DNA of 64,000 bases from Corynebacterium jeikeium (GCF_000738265.1 NZ_JFCQ01000028.1:224532-288531), one strand, 5' to 3'. Shown: positions 1-9,238, numbered from the stretch's first letter. Notes: generated from the sequence alone by a model not told the origin. Translations and numbers: made by a program.

Positions 1-380
1 CGCAGAACGAACAGCGCCAGGCCGAGCGCCTGCAGCAGGGACAGCAGCAGTTCCCGCAGACTGGTCGACACAGCCAGCCGGATCCGCAGGCACAGCCGGG
101 TCACCCGGTGCCTCCGGAGGAGGAGCGTGGCTTCCAGCTGCCCGATCATGAGAAGCCGGATTACCAGCAGGCCAAGCAGCAGGCGCAGGGCCAGCAGGGC
201 CAGCAGGATCAGCAGGGCCAGCAGGCTCCGCAAGAACAAGCACCGGTCCGCTACGAGCGCGGCGAGATGCCGAAACAGTCCTTCCCCTGGGAGAAGGACT
301 GGCAGCAAGACTGGAAGCAAGACAAGAGCGGTCGTAGCGACAACGAGTCGGGCGGCCAGCACAGGCAGGAAGACTTTTAG
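1..380 (+). CDS. ftsH: FtsH, ATP-dependent zinc metalloprotease, C-terminal tail only (5' part outside window)
   Basis: Only the last roughly 125 codons are in the window, open from the left edge and ending in TAG at 378-380. The visible part has no catalytic motifs; it is a hydrophilic tail very rich in Gln, Gly and Pro (runs of QQ and GQQ). The identity comes from position: ftsH directly precedes folE in corynebacteria and mycobacteria, and actinobacterial FtsH proteins carry a long disordered tail after the protease domain. The stop codon overlaps the folE GTG start by one base, so the two are co-transcribed. FtsH itself is a membrane-anchored AAA+ protease for quality control. The call is inferred from context, since the AAA and HEXXH parts cannot be seen. 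Confidence 0.75.
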   Translation, partial: QNEQRQAERLQQGQQQFPQTGRHSQPDPQAQPGHPVPPEEERGFQLPDHEKPDYQQAKQQAQGQQGQQDQQGQQAPQEQAPVRYERGEMPKQSFPWEKDWQQDWKQDKSGRSDNESGGQHRQEDF

Positions 381-976
381 TGAACACCCCACAGCAGCCG
401 CTCGACTCCGGTTCCTTCGACCAGGAGCGGGCAGAGGCGGCCATTCGTGAACTGCTTCTCGCCATCGGGGAGGATCCCGACCGCGAGGGGCTGAAGGAAA
501 CTCCGGCTCGCGTAGCGCGCGCCTACCGCGAAACCTGTTCCGGGCTGTACGAAGACCCCACCGAAGTGCTGAACAAGACGTTTAGCGAGGATCACCGGGA
601 GCTGGTGCTCGTCCGCGACATCACCTTCTACTCCATGTGCGAGCACCACCTGGTGCCCTTCTTCGGCAAAGCGCACATCGGCTACATCCCAGGCGAGTCC
701 GGCAAGGTCACCGGTCTGTCCAAGCTGGCGCGACTGATCGACGGGCTGGCGAAGCGTCCGCAGGTTCAAGAGCGCCTGACCTCCCAGGTCGCCGACGCGC
801 TGGTGGAGAAGCTGGATCCCTCTGCCGTGATTGTCGTGTTGGAAGCCGAGCACCTGTGCATGGCCATGCGGGGCATTCGCAAGCCCGGCGCCAACACGGT
901 GACTTCAGCGGTACGCGGTGGCTTCCAGAAGAACTCCGCCTCTCGCGCAGAAGCGATGGCGCTGATCCGGCCGTGA
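380..976 (+). CDS. folE: GTP cyclohydrolase I
   Basis: FolE converts GTP to dihydroneopterin triphosphate, the first step of folate synthesis in the cytoplasm. The 198-aa product has the usual family length. The catalytic zinc ligands are visible: Cys87 and His90 in the [10 protein letters not shown] motif and Cys160 in [10 protein letters not shown]. The motif [11 protein letters not shown] and the C-terminal [14 protein letters not shown] are also typical. The GTG start overlaps the ftsH stop (TAGTG), with an AGGAAG ribosome site just upstream. The stop overlaps the folP start, so folE heads a tightly coupled folE-folP-folB-folK operon. Confidence 0.97.
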   Translation: MNTPQQPLDSGSFDQERAEAAIRELLLAIGEDPDREGLKETPARVARAYRETCSGLYEDPTEVLNKTFSEDHRELVLVRDITFYSMCEHHLVPFFGKAHIGYIPGESGKVTGLSKLARLIDGLAKRPQVQERLTSQVADALVEKLDPSAVIVVLEAEHLCMAMRGIRKPGANTVTSAVRGGFQKNSASRAEAMALIRP

Positions 977-1866
977 CGGACTCACAGCTCACCGGGCCAC
1001 AGCGGACGCTGGTCATGGGCATCCTCAACGTCACCGAGGATTCCTTCTCTGACGGCGGAGCCTACCCCAGCACCGAAGCCGCGCTGGCCCACGCGGAGGC
1101 CATGATCGCCGACGGTGCGGACATCATCGACGTCGGCGGAGAATCCACCCGCCCGGGTGCGACCCGCGTGGATCCGGCCGTTGAAGCCGCCCGCGTCACC
1201 CCAGTCATCGAGGAGCTATCCCGTCGGGGAATCGCCACCAGCATCGACACGATGCGGGCTTCGACGGCGCGGGCCGCGTGGAAAGCGGGCGTCACTTATC
1301 TCAACGACGTCTCCGGCGGTCTGGCAGACCCCGACATGCTCCCGCTGGCTGCGGAATCCGGACTGCCGATCATCCTCATGCATTGGAACAAGGGAAAAGC
1401 CGCTGAGTTCGCCGGTGCCGAGGGCTACCACGACCACGGTGAGGATATCGTCGGCCACGTCATCCGCTGGCTAGAGCAGCGGATCGAGGCGGCGGAGGCG
1501 GTAGGCGTCCAGAAGAAACAGATCTACCTAGACCCCGGCATCGGTTTTGCGAAGACCCCGCAGGAAAACTGGCAGCTACTTGGTGCGACCGAACGGCTGG
1601 TGCAGATGGGGTATCCGGTGCTGATCGGCACGTCGCGCAAACGCTTCCTGACTGCGCTGCGTCCGGCCAGCGACGGCCAGCCCGGAACCCCGGAATCGGC
1701 GGACGATGCGACGGCCGCTACCTCCGCGCTGGCAGCGGCAGTTGGCGCCTGGGCGGTGCGGGTGCATAAGGTAGCTCCGACACGGGCTGCCGTCGATGTG
1801 GCATACGCAATGGCCACCGGACGCGGCCCCGACATCGACGAGCATTGGAGGGCACGACGTGGCTGA
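973..1866 (+). CDS. folP: Dihydropteroate synthase
   Basis: FolP joins p-aminobenzoate to hydroxymethyl-dihydropterin diphosphate to give dihydropteroate; it is the sulfonamide target. I chose the GTG at 973, which overlaps the folE TGA (GTGA), giving 297 aa that begin just before the first conserved strand. Family signatures are present: [14 protein letters not shown] near residue 16, the [10 protein letters not shown] loop near residue 45, LDPGIGF and the C-terminal GTSRKRF. The reading frame is open much further upstream, but that part runs in a second frame inside folE and has no family similarity. The GTG of folB overlaps its end. Confidence 0.97.
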   Translation: MTDSQLTGPQRTLVMGILNVTEDSFSDGGAYPSTEAALAHAEAMIADGADIIDVGGESTRPGATRVDPAVEAARVTPVIEELSRRGIATSIDTMRASTARAAWKAGVTYLNDVSGGLADPDMLPLAAESGLPIILMHWNKGKAAEFAGAEGYHDHGEDIVGHVIRWLEQRIEAAEAVGVQKKQIYLDPGIGFAKTPQENWQLLGATERLVQMGYPVLIGTSRKRFLTALRPASDGQPGTPESADDATAATSALAAAVGAWAVRVHKVAPTRAAVDVAYAMATGRGPDIDEHWRARRG

Positions 1867-2287
1867 CCGCATCGAGCTCATCGGCGTGGAGGCATTCGGC
1901 CACCACGGCGTGTTTTCGCAGGAGAAAGACGCAGGCCAGAAGTTTATCGTAGACATGGTGGTGTGGACGGATTTCCGGGCCGCCGCCGATTCCGATGCGC
2001 TGGAAGACACGATTAACTACGTGCAGTTGGCCGACATTGCGGTCAACGCCGTCGAAGGCAAGGGTGCACAGGGCACGCAGGGTGCGCATGGCCAGCAGAG
2101 CCTGCAGAGCCAGCAGAGCCAGCCACAGAGCCACGACCTGATCGAAACGCTGGCCTCCCGCATCGCCGACGAGATCGCAGAGCTCGGCGGGGTCTACGCC
2201 GTTGAGGTGACAGTGCACAAGCCGGAAGCGCCGATCGCCCACCCGTTCGCCGACGTGCGCGTGGTGGCTAGGAGGTCCAAGCGATGA
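1859..2287 (+). CDS. folB: Dihydroneopterin aldolase with Gln-rich insertion
   Basis: FolB cleaves dihydroneopterin to hydroxymethyl-dihydropterin and glycolaldehyde. Start GTG at 1859 overlaps the folP stop and gives 142 aa, longer than the usual 115-130. The N-terminal motif IELIGVEAFGHHGVFSQEK and the C-terminal VEVTVHKPEAPI are typical. The extra length is a Gln/Ser-rich stretch of about 25 residues at roughly positions 65-90, encoded by short CAG-type repeats near 2065-2135. It sits where family members have a short loop before the helix DLIETLA. The end overlaps the folK start by four bases (ATGA). Confidence 0.95.
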   Translation: MADRIELIGVEAFGHHGVFSQEKDAGQKFIVDMVVWTDFRAAADSDALEDTINYVQLADIAVNAVEGKGAQGTQGAHGQQSLQSQQSQPQSHDLIETLASRIADEIAELGGVYAVEVTVHKPEAPIAHPFADVRVVARRSKR

Positions 2288-2823
2288 TCACCGTATTCCT
2301 CGGGATTGGATCGAACATGCCGGGCGACGTCGGCAGCCCCACCGCGCAGATCGAGCGCGCCTACGAGCTGCTGGCCATGCACCCGGCTATCGAGATCGTG
2401 GAGAAGTCGCGGATTTTCGCGACCCCGCCGTGGGGTGGGGTGGAGCAGCAGGAGTTCCGCAATTCCGTCGTGGCTGTGCGCACGTCGCTGGATCCACTGG
2501 CGCTGCTGCACCACTGCCAGTTTGCCGAGGCCGTGGCTGGTCGGGTGCGCGAGGTCCGGTGGGGCCCGCGGACGGTCGATGTCGATATTCTTTTTGGTTT
2601 TGACGCCCAGTCCCAGCCCCTCCAATCCCAGGGCAAGTGGGGGTTTGAGCTGGTCATTCCGCACCCCTACGCTCACGAGCGGGCATTTGTGTTGGTGCCC
2701 CTGAGCGACTTGCAGTTGGCTCGCGAACCCTGGTGTACCTTGGGCGGGCGAGGCATCATGGAATGGCTGGACGAGGTCGATCCGGCGGAGCGGAAAGCCA
2801 TCGTCCCGGCTGGCGAAGGATAG
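2284..2823 (+). CDS. folK: 2-amino-4-hydroxy-6-hydroxymethyldihydropteridine pyrophosphokinase (HPPK)
   Basis: FolK transfers pyrophosphate from ATP to hydroxymethyl-dihydropterin, feeding FolP. The 179-aa product starts with the family N-terminus VFLGIGSNMPGD and has the signature RWGPRTVDVDILF (about residues 96-108), with the two Asp that bind magnesium, followed by IPHPYAHERAFVLVPLSDL. A short Gln/Ser-rich insertion (QSQPLQSQG) lies between the Asp motif and the IPHP motif. The ATG overlaps the folB stop. It is the last folate gene; the next gene starts 24 bases further on. Confidence 0.96.
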   Translation: MITVFLGIGSNMPGDVGSPTAQIERAYELLAMHPAIEIVEKSRIFATPPWGGVEQQEFRNSVVAVRTSLDPLALLHHCQFAEAVAGRVREVRWGPRTVDVDILFGFDAQSQPLQSQGKWGFELVIPHPYAHERAFVLVPLSDLQLAREPWCTLGGRGIMEWLDEVDPAERKAIVPAGEG

Positions 2824-2847
2824 GGACGAAGGATAGGAAGGCAACCA

Positions 2848-3339
2848 ATGAGCCCGCTGAAGCGCACGAAGATTTCGGCGATCGCTGCGGTAGCGGTTGT
2901 GTGCGCCCTCATCGGGTGGGTGAGTGTGCTGAGTTTCTACGGCAGCATGCCCCCGATCAAGACCACCGGTTCCGTCTTGCTGTGGCTGTTCGCCATCGTG
3001 TGCGCGGTAGCCGGATGGGTGATTCGCAAGCGGATTGGCGACAACGGGGTGGGGATGGATCGCTCGCAGATTCAGCCGACGACGATAGCCCAGTGGCTGG
3101 CGTTGGGGCAGGCCACTGCGTGGGCTGGTGCGGTGTTCCTCGGGCTGTTCGCCGGGGCGGGGTTGTACATCGTGCCGAACGCGGGGCGCCTTATGGCCGC
3201 AGAGGCTGATCTGCCGGGCGTGATCTCTGGCGTTTTGGGGTCTTTGGCTGCCGTGGTGGCGGGAATCTGGCTGGAGCGCAGTTGCGAAGCGCCACCGCCG
3301 GATGCGCCATTCACAGCTAATGGCCTTGACGTTGGGTAG
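2848..3339 (+). CDS. DUF3180-type membrane protein
   Basis: Product of 163 aa with four hydrophobic segments: about residues 10-30, 34-54, 85-110 and 120-145. Position right after folK and the pattern of four spans match the DUF3180 family, conserved at this place in mycolic-acid actinobacteria (the Rv3605c position in M. tuberculosis). Function is unknown. It follows folK by 24 bases with AGGAAGGCAACC in front of the ATG, so it is probably in the folate operon. Its TAG stop lies inside the TAGTGT box that may promote the next gene. Confidence 0.75.
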   Translation: MSPLKRTKISAIAAVAVVCALIGWVSVLSFYGSMPPIKTTGSVLLWLFAIVCAVAGWVIRKRIGDNGVGMDRSQIQPTTIAQWLALGQATAWAGAVFLGLFAGAGLYIVPNAGRLMAAEADLPGVISGVLGSLAAVVAGIWLERSCEAPPPDAPFTANGLDVG

Positions 3340-3342
3340 TGT
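3337..3342 (+). promoter_or_regulatory. -10 box TAGTGT, leaderless start of the 3350 gene
   Basis: TAGTGT, 7 bases, then ATG at 3350, with no Shine-Dalgarno sequence. It overlaps the stop codon of the upstream gene. Confidence 0.4.
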
Positions 3343-3349
3343 GTTGATC

Positions 3350-4498
3350 ATGAGCTTCCAGCAGTCTCCTAAGCCACAGCAGTCTCACCAGCCGCAGTCG
3401 CAGCCTTTCGATGGGAATCAGGACATGGATGCCCTGGGGTATGAGGATCGATACGAAGGCCAGGGGGCGGACTTTAACGGCTCGCCGGTTGCTGCGAACG
3501 AACCCTCCGGGTTCTCCCGCTTCCTGATGTTTGGCCTGGTGGTGCTGGCCCTTTTGGCTAGCGTGCTGATGCTTGTCATGGATTCCGATGGCTGGCTGAA
3601 GGTCGCGCTGATCGCTGCACTGTGGGCGGCGTTCTTCGGCGTGGTGCTGGTTCTGCGTTACTCGGGTGCGCTGAAGCTCGCACGCGAGCAGGCGGAGAAC
3701 CAGGAGAGCTACTACCAGTCCCAACTGGAGCACGAGCGCGCACAGCTGGACAAGCGCGAGGCGGATGCAAAGGCGAAGTACGCTGCCGAGGCGAAGCAGG
3801 CGCAGGATCAGCGCGATAAGCACCTGGACGAGCTACGTGCGGAGTTGGCGCACATGCGCCAGCAGCTGGCGGCGCTGACCGGCCAGAGCTTCGACGAAGG
3901 CGAGCAGCGCGCCGTGCGCGCAACCGCCGAGCGCGTGCACGAGTTGGGGCAGGGCAGTGGTCACGGTAGCCAGCAGGGTGTGCGCACTCAGGAGGCAGCG
4001 CGCGCCGGGCAGAACGCTCGCGCACATCAGGCGCAGCAAGTCCAGCAAACCCAGCGCGCGCAGCAGGCCCAGCAGGCGCAGCAGGCTCAGCAGGCGCAGT
4101 CGCGTCAGGGGCAGCACCGCAGCAAGCCGAAGTTCAACACCGGCACTTTCGCCGCGGTGAAGTGGGGTGGCCAGGATTCCGAGGAAACCTCCCAGCTGCC
4201 GCTGGTTGTGGATACCACGGCCATGAACGAGGCTAAGCACTCTGGAACGAAGCACGCCGAAACCAAGGGCGTAGAAGCTCAGAGCCCCCAGCCTGCCCCC
4301 GCCCAGAAGCGTCGCGCGCAGATGCCCAGCGCCGAGGCTGTGCGCTCCGGTCGCACCCACACCGCCAACCCGGCTTCCCAGGCAGCGGGTCAGGATCCGC
4401 AGGCCGGGGAGCCGGAGACACCCCACGGTCGCCGTCGCGCCGATGAAAAGGAAGACGGCCTCACCGTCGCCGAGCTGATGAAGCGTTTCCAGAAGTAA
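3350..4498 (+). CDS. Two-span membrane protein with coiled coil and Gln-rich tail (Rv3604c-position protein)
   Basis: Product of 382 aa. A disordered Gln/Ser/Pro start is followed by two hydrophobic segments (about residues 60-80 and 85-105) and a charged coiled coil (about 110-185, many Glu, Lys, Gln and Ala). A long low-complexity tail follows, with a QQAQQAQ run around residues 225-265. The last residues (GLTVAELMKRFQK) look like a conserved short helix. The same gene place in mycobacteria holds a conserved membrane protein of unknown function. I chose ATG 3350 because a TAGTGT box lies exactly 7 bases upstream and no ribosome site is present, as at other leaderless starts here. The reading frame is open further 5' into the previous gene, but that part is not needed. 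Confidence 0.7.
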   Translation: MSFQQSPKPQQSHQPQSQPFDGNQDMDALGYEDRYEGQGADFNGSPVAANEPSGFSRFLMFGLVVLALLASVLMLVMDSDGWLKVALIAALWAAFFGVVLVLRYSGALKLAREQAENQESYYQSQLEHERAQLDKREADAKAKYAAEAKQAQDQRDKHLDELRAELAHMRQQLAALTGQSFDEGEQRAVRATAERVHELGQGSGHGSQQGVRTQEAARAGQNARAHQAQQVQQTQRAQQAQQAQQAQQAQSRQGQHRSKPKFNTGTFAAVKWGGQDSEETSQLPLVVDTTAMNEAKHSGTKHAETKGVEAQSPQPAPAQKRRAQMPSAEAVRSGRTHTANPASQAAGQDPQAGEPETPHGRRRADEKEDGLTVAELMKRFQK

Positions 4499-4548
4499 CT
4501 CTCCTCCTAGATAACTCTTTTAACGCGACTACCCAGAGGCACCTACGC

Positions 4549-5448
4549 ATGATGGGAATGGATATCCAACAACCGCGCCTGTCCGTCGGCATTATCTCTG
4601 CCGGGGCAGTGGGGGTGGCCCTTGCAGAGGCCTTCGGACGCGCCGGCCATCACGTACATGGCGTGTACGTGCATTCGGCACGTTCGGAAAAGTCGGCGTC
4701 AAAAAGAATCCCGAACATCCCCCAGACCAGCCTGAGCAGCACCGCACAGGCCGCGCTGGTGGTGCTGGCGGTGCCGGATCCGAAGCTGCCCGATGTGATC
4801 GAGAAGGTGGCGCAGCACACGCGCGACGGGCAGATCGTCGCGCACGTATCCGGTGCGTTCGGCTGCGATATTTTGCAGCCGATTACCGATACGGGCGCAC
4901 TGCCGTTGGCGCTGCACCCAGCAATGACTTTCACCGGAACGCCGGCAGACAGCGAACGGCTGGATGGATGCGCATGGGGTGTGACCAGCGATTCCGAGGT
5001 CGGTGACGTGGTGGCGCAGACGCTGGTGGCCAGCCTGGGCGGAGTGCCCGTGGCCATCCCGGAACACCACCGGGCGGCCTATCACGCAGCCATGGCGCAT
5101 GCGGCGAACCACCTGGTGACTTTGCTGACAGATGCGCAGGAGATCCTGGACCGCGTGGTCGACGCGCCGGGGGAAAGCCCCGACAGCGCCCTGCTGTTGC
5201 GCCGCATCGCCCACGCCGCGGTGGATAATGCGCTGGACAAGCGTATGGATGGGCTCACCGGACCCGTTGCTCGGGACGATGCGGCCGCAGTGATGCGCCA
5301 CCTGGCCGCGCTGCGAGAGCTAGGAGGCTCGGCCGAAGAAGCCACTGGCCACGGCCAGTCCAGCGAGGCCGCCTACACGGCGATGGCCCGCCGCACCGCG
5401 CTAAAGGCAGGGGCTATTGAGGTCGAAAGGCTGCTAGATCTAGAGTAA
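4549..5448 (+). CDS. Rossmann-like / DUF2520 dehydrogenase-type protein
   Basis: Product of 299 aa. An N-terminal Rossmann nucleotide-binding fold is visible in LSVGIISAGAVGVALAEAFGRAGHHV (about residues 10-35; G-x-x-x-A-G-x-V-G), followed by a second domain with HPAMTFTG and a helical C-terminal half (DUF2520). The family resembles ketopantoate reductase and pyrroline carboxylate reductase in fold, but its substrate is not established. It lies 5 bases before panC, as in mycobacteria (Rv3603c position), so a link to pantothenate synthesis is plausible but unproven. ATG 4549 is used; ATG 4558 is an equally possible start. Confidence 0.8.
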   Translation: MMGMDIQQPRLSVGIISAGAVGVALAEAFGRAGHHVHGVYVHSARSEKSASKRIPNIPQTSLSSTAQAALVVLAVPDPKLPDVIEKVAQHTRDGQIVAHVSGAFGCDILQPITDTGALPLALHPAMTFTGTPADSERLDGCAWGVTSDSEVGDVVAQTLVASLGGVPVAIPEHHRAAYHAAMAHAANHLVTLLTDAQEILDRVVDAPGESPDSALLLRRIAHAAVDNALDKRMDGLTGPVARDDAAAVMRHLAALRELGGSAEEATGHGQSSEAAYTAMARRTALKAGAIEVERLLDLE

Positions 5449-5453
5449 GAACC

Positions 5454-6401
5454 ATGACGTTCACACCTGGCCAGGCAGAGGTTTTCACCGAAATCAAGGC
5501 GATCGGGCAGCTGACCCGCGCGATGCGTAAAGCGGGTCGTCCCGTGGTGTTAGTGCCCACGATGGGCGCGCTGCACGAAGGTCATCTGTCGCTGGTGCAG
5601 GCCGCGCAGCAGATCCCGGGCGCGCTGGTCGTGGTCAGCATCTTCGTGAACCCTCTGCAGTTCGCGGAAGGCGAGGATCTGGATGCCTACCCGCGCACTC
5701 TGGATGCGGACGTGGAAAAGCTGAAGGCCGCGGGCGTGGACGCCGTCTTCGCCCCCAGCCCGCGCGAGATGTACCCCAACGGTCCGCGCACGACGATCCA
5801 CCCGGGCGAGGCCGGCCGCATCCTGGAAGGCGCCCACCGCCCGACCCACTTCGCGGGCGTACTGACGGTCGTGAACAAGCTTTTCACCATCACTCATTGC
5901 GACCATGCCTTCTTCGGCGAAAAGGATTACCAGCAGCTGTTGCTGATCCAGCAGATGGTTACGGACTTGAACATGGAGGTGCAGGTCCACGGTGTGCCGA
6001 TCGTGCGCGAGGCCGATGGCCTGGCGAAGTCCTCCCGCAACGTTTACCTGTCCGAGGAGGAGCGCGAGCTCGCCCTCACCCTGTCTGCCGCCCTGACCGC
6101 CGGTGCCTTTGTCGCCGAGCAGGGGCCTGCGGCGGTTCTGCAGACCGCCGGATCTATTCTGGACGCCGCCTCCGGCGTGGACGTCGATTATCTTGAGCTG
6201 CGCGGTACGGACCTTTCCGACTGCCCGGAGGACGGCGAGGCGCGTCTGCTGGTGGCGGCGCGCGTGGGGACCACGCGCCTGATCGACAACGTGGGCGTGC
6301 CGCTGGGCACCGGTTTCAAGGGCCTGGACGACGGCGGCGAAGGCGCCAACGGCGCCAACGGCGGTGAGGGCAGTGCAGCCCCCGAAAACGCAGGTGAGTA
6401 G
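5454..6401 (+). CDS. panC: Pantothenate synthetase (pantoate-beta-alanine ligase)
   Basis: PanC joins pantoate and beta-alanine with ATP to give pantothenate. The 315-aa product has PTMGALHEGHLSLV (HxGH-type ATP site, about residues 37-50), FVNPLQF, the FGEKDYQQL loop and the KSSRNVYLS motif. It is longer than the usual 280-300 residues because of a Gly/Asn/Glu-rich tail (repeats of GAN) with no family similarity. ATG start follows the DUF2520 gene by 5 bases. The beta-alanine supplier panD is in this window but separated from panC by the galactose cluster. Confidence 0.97.
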   Translation: MTFTPGQAEVFTEIKAIGQLTRAMRKAGRPVVLVPTMGALHEGHLSLVQAAQQIPGALVVVSIFVNPLQFAEGEDLDAYPRTLDADVEKLKAAGVDAVFAPSPREMYPNGPRTTIHPGEAGRILEGAHRPTHFAGVLTVVNKLFTITHCDHAFFGEKDYQQLLLIQQMVTDLNMEVQVHGVPIVREADGLAKSSRNVYLSEEERELALTLSAALTAGAFVAEQGPAAVLQTAGSILDAASGVDVDYLELRGTDLSDCPEDGEARLLVAARVGTTRLIDNVGVPLGTGFKGLDDGGEGANGANGGEGSAAPENAGE

Positions 6402-6405
6402 AACA

Positions 6406-7422
6406 ATGAGCGACGAACTAGACACCCTGAAGCGCCACTCTCACCCCTTCGTGGAGATCTCCGCGGGAGAATATCGCGCCAGCATCTCCACCTTCGGCGG
6501 TGGACTGCGCAGTCTGGAATACTCCGGCAAACCCCTGGTGGTTTCCTACCCAGAGGGTGCCTACCCGCCATTGTCCTCCGGCATCGTCCTGGCGCCGTGG
6601 CCGAACCGCACCGCCGACGGGGTCTTCGCCCACGACGGCGTGCTGCACCGGTTGGACATTACGGAGCCGGCCCGTGCTACGGCGATCCACGGATTCGTGG
6701 GTCAGATGGCCTGGCACGTCGCCGACCAGGGCGAGGACTTCGTGGCCCTGGAGCTGTCTACTGGCCTGCGCCAGGGGTGGCCGTGGCCGCTGTACATGCG
6801 GGTGACGTGGGCTCTCGACGCGAATGAGGGGCTGCGCGCCACCTTCGCCGTCCGCAACACGGGCGATGCTTCCTGCCCCTTCGGACTGGGATGGCACCCA
6901 TACCTAAGCGCCCTGGGAGCTCCGCTGGACGATTGTGTGCTACACCTTTCCGCCGATGCCAACCTGCCGCTGGACTCGGTGCGTAACCTGCCCGCCGGCC
7001 CGGAGATTCCGGCTTGCTGGGTGCTCCCGGATCTGGAAACCGGCCAGCGGATGGCCGGGGTGTGGCTGGACCACTGCTTCGGCCCGATGCCGGAGGACCA
7101 TAGGTCGTTCGGCTGCCTTGGCTCGGCAATTAAGGCTTTTGACGCTGCCGACGGTTATGCCGACGCACGCCTGCTTAACCCGGACGGCGAGGGCGTGCGC
7201 CTATGGGTGGGAGAGGGCTTTGAGTGGTTCCAGGTTTTCACCGCCGACCCGGCTCGCCGTGAGGGCTACCCCGGCGTGGGCCGAGCCCTAGCCGTCGAGC
7301 CGATGACATGCCCACCGGACGCTCTACGCTCTGGCAGAGACCTCATTCGCCTGCAGGCGGGGGAGGAGCGCAGCTTCGAATGCGGGATTTCTTTTGCGTC
7401 GCGTGAAAAGGATTTCCTTTAG
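6406..7422 (+). CDS. galM: Aldose 1-epimerase (mutarotase) family protein
   Basis: Product of 338 aa of the aldose 1-epimerase fold, interconverting alpha and beta anomers of galactose or glucose. Supporting motifs are LAPWPNRTADGVF (about residue 64), the substrate His in AIHGFVGQMAW and the GLGWHPYL strand with the catalytic-type His. An acidic residue in the C-terminal AVEPMTCPPDAL strand is where GalM-like proteins have their base. I chose ATG 6406, four bases after the panC stop; an upstream in-frame extension would run inside panC. Its neighbours (symporter, galT, galK) suggest it serves galactose entry into the Leloir pathway. The precise anomer specificity is an inference. Confidence 0.85.
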   Translation: MSDELDTLKRHSHPFVEISAGEYRASISTFGGGLRSLEYSGKPLVVSYPEGAYPPLSSGIVLAPWPNRTADGVFAHDGVLHRLDITEPARATAIHGFVGQMAWHVADQGEDFVALELSTGLRQGWPWPLYMRVTWALDANEGLRATFAVRNTGDASCPFGLGWHPYLSALGAPLDDCVLHLSADANLPLDSVRNLPAGPEIPACWVLPDLETGQRMAGVWLDHCFGPMPEDHRSFGCLGSAIKAFDAADGYADARLLNPDGEGVRLWVGEGFEWFQVFTADPARREGYPGVGRALAVEPMTCPPDALRSGRDLIRLQAGEERSFECGISFASREKDFL

Positions 7423-7451
7423 CACACCTACCGGCGTTAGAATCGGGAATG

Positions 7452-7500
7452 TATAAAATATCCAATAGTTCTCGTCGCTGGTAGTTGAGAATAACGACGA
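7452..7500 (+). promoter_or_regulatory. Possible promoter and operator before the symporter gene
   Basis: A TATAAA box at 7452-7457 is followed by an inverted repeat TCGTCG (7472-7477) / CGACGA (7495-7500) with a 17-base centre, just downstream of the expected transcription start. This is a plausible repressor site for the galactose genes. No good -35 box is visible. Confidence 0.35.
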
Positions 7501-7545
7501 TTGGTGCCTGGGACGGGGACGCGACGTTCCTGGAGGTTCGCAGCT

Positions 7546-9201
7546 ATGACAGCTGAAGGACTACGTTTGGACGCGAGCTGGGTAGACTACGCGCTGGTCG
7601 CGCTATACTTCGCTTTCGTCCTAGGTATCGGTTGGGCAGCTAAGTCCAAGGTGTCCAGCTCAATTGACTTCTTCCTCTCCGGCCGCTCCCTACCCGCGTG
7701 GGTGACGGGCCTGGCCTTCATCTCCGCCAACCTGGGCGCCGTAGAAATCGTGGGCCACTCGGCCAACGGCGTGCAGTACGGATTCGAGACCATGCACTAC
7801 TTCTGGATCGGCGCGATCCCGGCTATGGTCTTCCTCGGCATCGTGATGATGCCCTTCTACTACGGCTCCAAGGTGCGTTCCGTGCCGGAGTTCATGCAGC
7901 GCCGCTTCGGCAACGGTGCGCACCTGGTCAACGGCATTTCCTTCGCCGTCGCCCAGCTGCTGATCGCCGGCGTGAACCTGCTGCTACTGGCCAAGGTCGT
8001 TAACTCCCTGCTGGGCTGGCCGCTGTGGGTCACCCTGGTTGTCGCCGCAGCGATCGTGCTGTCCTATATCACCCTCGGTGGCCTGTCCGCCGCCATCTAC
8101 AACGAGGTGCTGCAGTTCTTCGTGATTATTGCTGCCCTGCTGCCGCTGACCATGATCGGCCTGCACCAGGTCGGCGGTTGGTCTGGCCTACAGGCAAAGG
8201 TTGCGGATTCCTCGCACTTCCACACCTGGCCGGGCACCGAGATCTCGGGCTTCGAAAACCCGATCGTCTCGGCGATTGGCTTGGTCTTCGGCCTGGGCTT
8301 CGTGCTGTCCTTCGGCTACTGGACCACCAACTTCGTGGAGGTGCAGCGCTCCATGGCAGCCGACTCGCTGTCCGCAGCGCGTAAGACCCCGATCATCGGT
8401 GCATTCCCGAAGATGTTCATCCCCTTCCTGGTGGTCATCCCCGGCATGGTCGCCGGTGCGACGGTCACCCCGATCATGGATGGTTCGGCGGAACCGAATG
8501 ATGCGATCCTGTACCTGATGCGCGATCTGCTGCCGAACGGCCTGCTGGGCGTGGCTATCGCTGGTCTCCTGGCTGCGTTCATGGCCGGTATGGCGGCGAA
8601 CATCTCGGCGTTCAACACCGTGTTCTCCTTCGACATCTGGCAGTCCTACATCGTTAAGGATCGCGACGACGAGTACTACCTGAAGGTCGGCCGCGTGGCC
8701 ACCGTCGGCGCCACCGTCATTGCCGTGTTCACCGCCCTGTTGGCCTCCAACTTCGGCAATGTCATGGACTACCTGCAGACGCTGTTCGGCTTCTTCAACG
8801 CGCCGCTGTTCGCCACCTTCATCTTGGGTATGTTCTGGAAGCGTATGACGCCCACCGCAGGTTGGGTCGGCCTGGTTTCCGGAACGGGTGTCGCGATTGC
8901 CTACTGGGTTGTAGCGACCTTCGGCAGCACCGACGCTGGCTTCTTCAACCTGCCGGGACAGGGCACAGCCTTCGTCGCAGCCTCCCTGGCCTTCGTCACG
9001 GACATTGTGGTCTCCGTTCTGGTCTCCCTGGTCACCAAGCCGAAGCCGGACGAGGAGCTGGTGGGCTTCGTCAAGTCCGTCACCCCGAAGGAGAACCTCA
9101 CGGACGCCGCAGAGGCCACCCTGCCGTGGTACCGCCGCACCGTCCCGCTGGGCATTCTGTGCCTGGTCCTGGTGACTGTCCTCAACATCGCGTTCGCCTA
9201 A
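7546..9201 (+). CDS. Sodium:solute symporter (SSS family), probable galactose/sugar transporter
   Basis: About 551 aa with 13-14 hydrophobic segments, the size of the sugar members of the SSS family such as Vibrio SGLT. The family motif is seen in FFLSGRSLPAWVTGLAFISANLGAVEIVGHSANG (quoted as two parts: FFLSGRSLP and SANLGAVEIVG), and in the loop GFETMHYFWIGAIPAM. Further signs are the R-rich YYGSKVRSVPEFMQRRFG segment and GLLAAFMAGMAANISAFNTVF. The ATG at 7546 has GGAGG 11 bases upstream; the longer reading frame from GTG-like codons is less likely. Lying between galM and galTK, it most likely imports galactose with Na+ or H+, but the substrate is inferred from context only. Confidence 0.88.
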   Translation: MTAEGLRLDASWVDYALVALYFAFVLGIGWAAKSKVSSSIDFFLSGRSLPAWVTGLAFISANLGAVEIVGHSANGVQYGFETMHYFWIGAIPAMVFLGIVMMPFYYGSKVRSVPEFMQRRFGNGAHLVNGISFAVAQLLIAGVNLLLLAKVVNSLLGWPLWVTLVVAAAIVLSYITLGGLSAAIYNEVLQFFVIIAALLPLTMIGLHQVGGWSGLQAKVADSSHFHTWPGTEISGFENPIVSAIGLVFGLGFVLSFGYWTTNFVEVQRSMAADSLSAARKTPIIGAFPKMFIPFLVVIPGMVAGATVTPIMDGSAEPNDAILYLMRDLLPNGLLGVAIAGLLAAFMAGMAANISAFNTVFSFDIWQSYIVKDRDDEYYLKVGRVATVGATVIAVFTALLASNFGNVMDYLQTLFGFFNAPLFATFILGMFWKRMTPTAGWVGLVSGTGVAIAYWVVATFGSTDAGFFNLPGQGTAFVAASLAFVTDIVVSVLVSLVTKPKPDEELVGFVKSVTPKENLTDAAEATLPWYRRTVPLGILCLVLVTVLNIAFA

Positions 9202-9238
9202 GCGCAGTTAAGATTCCAGAAAGGAGTGAACGGACACA

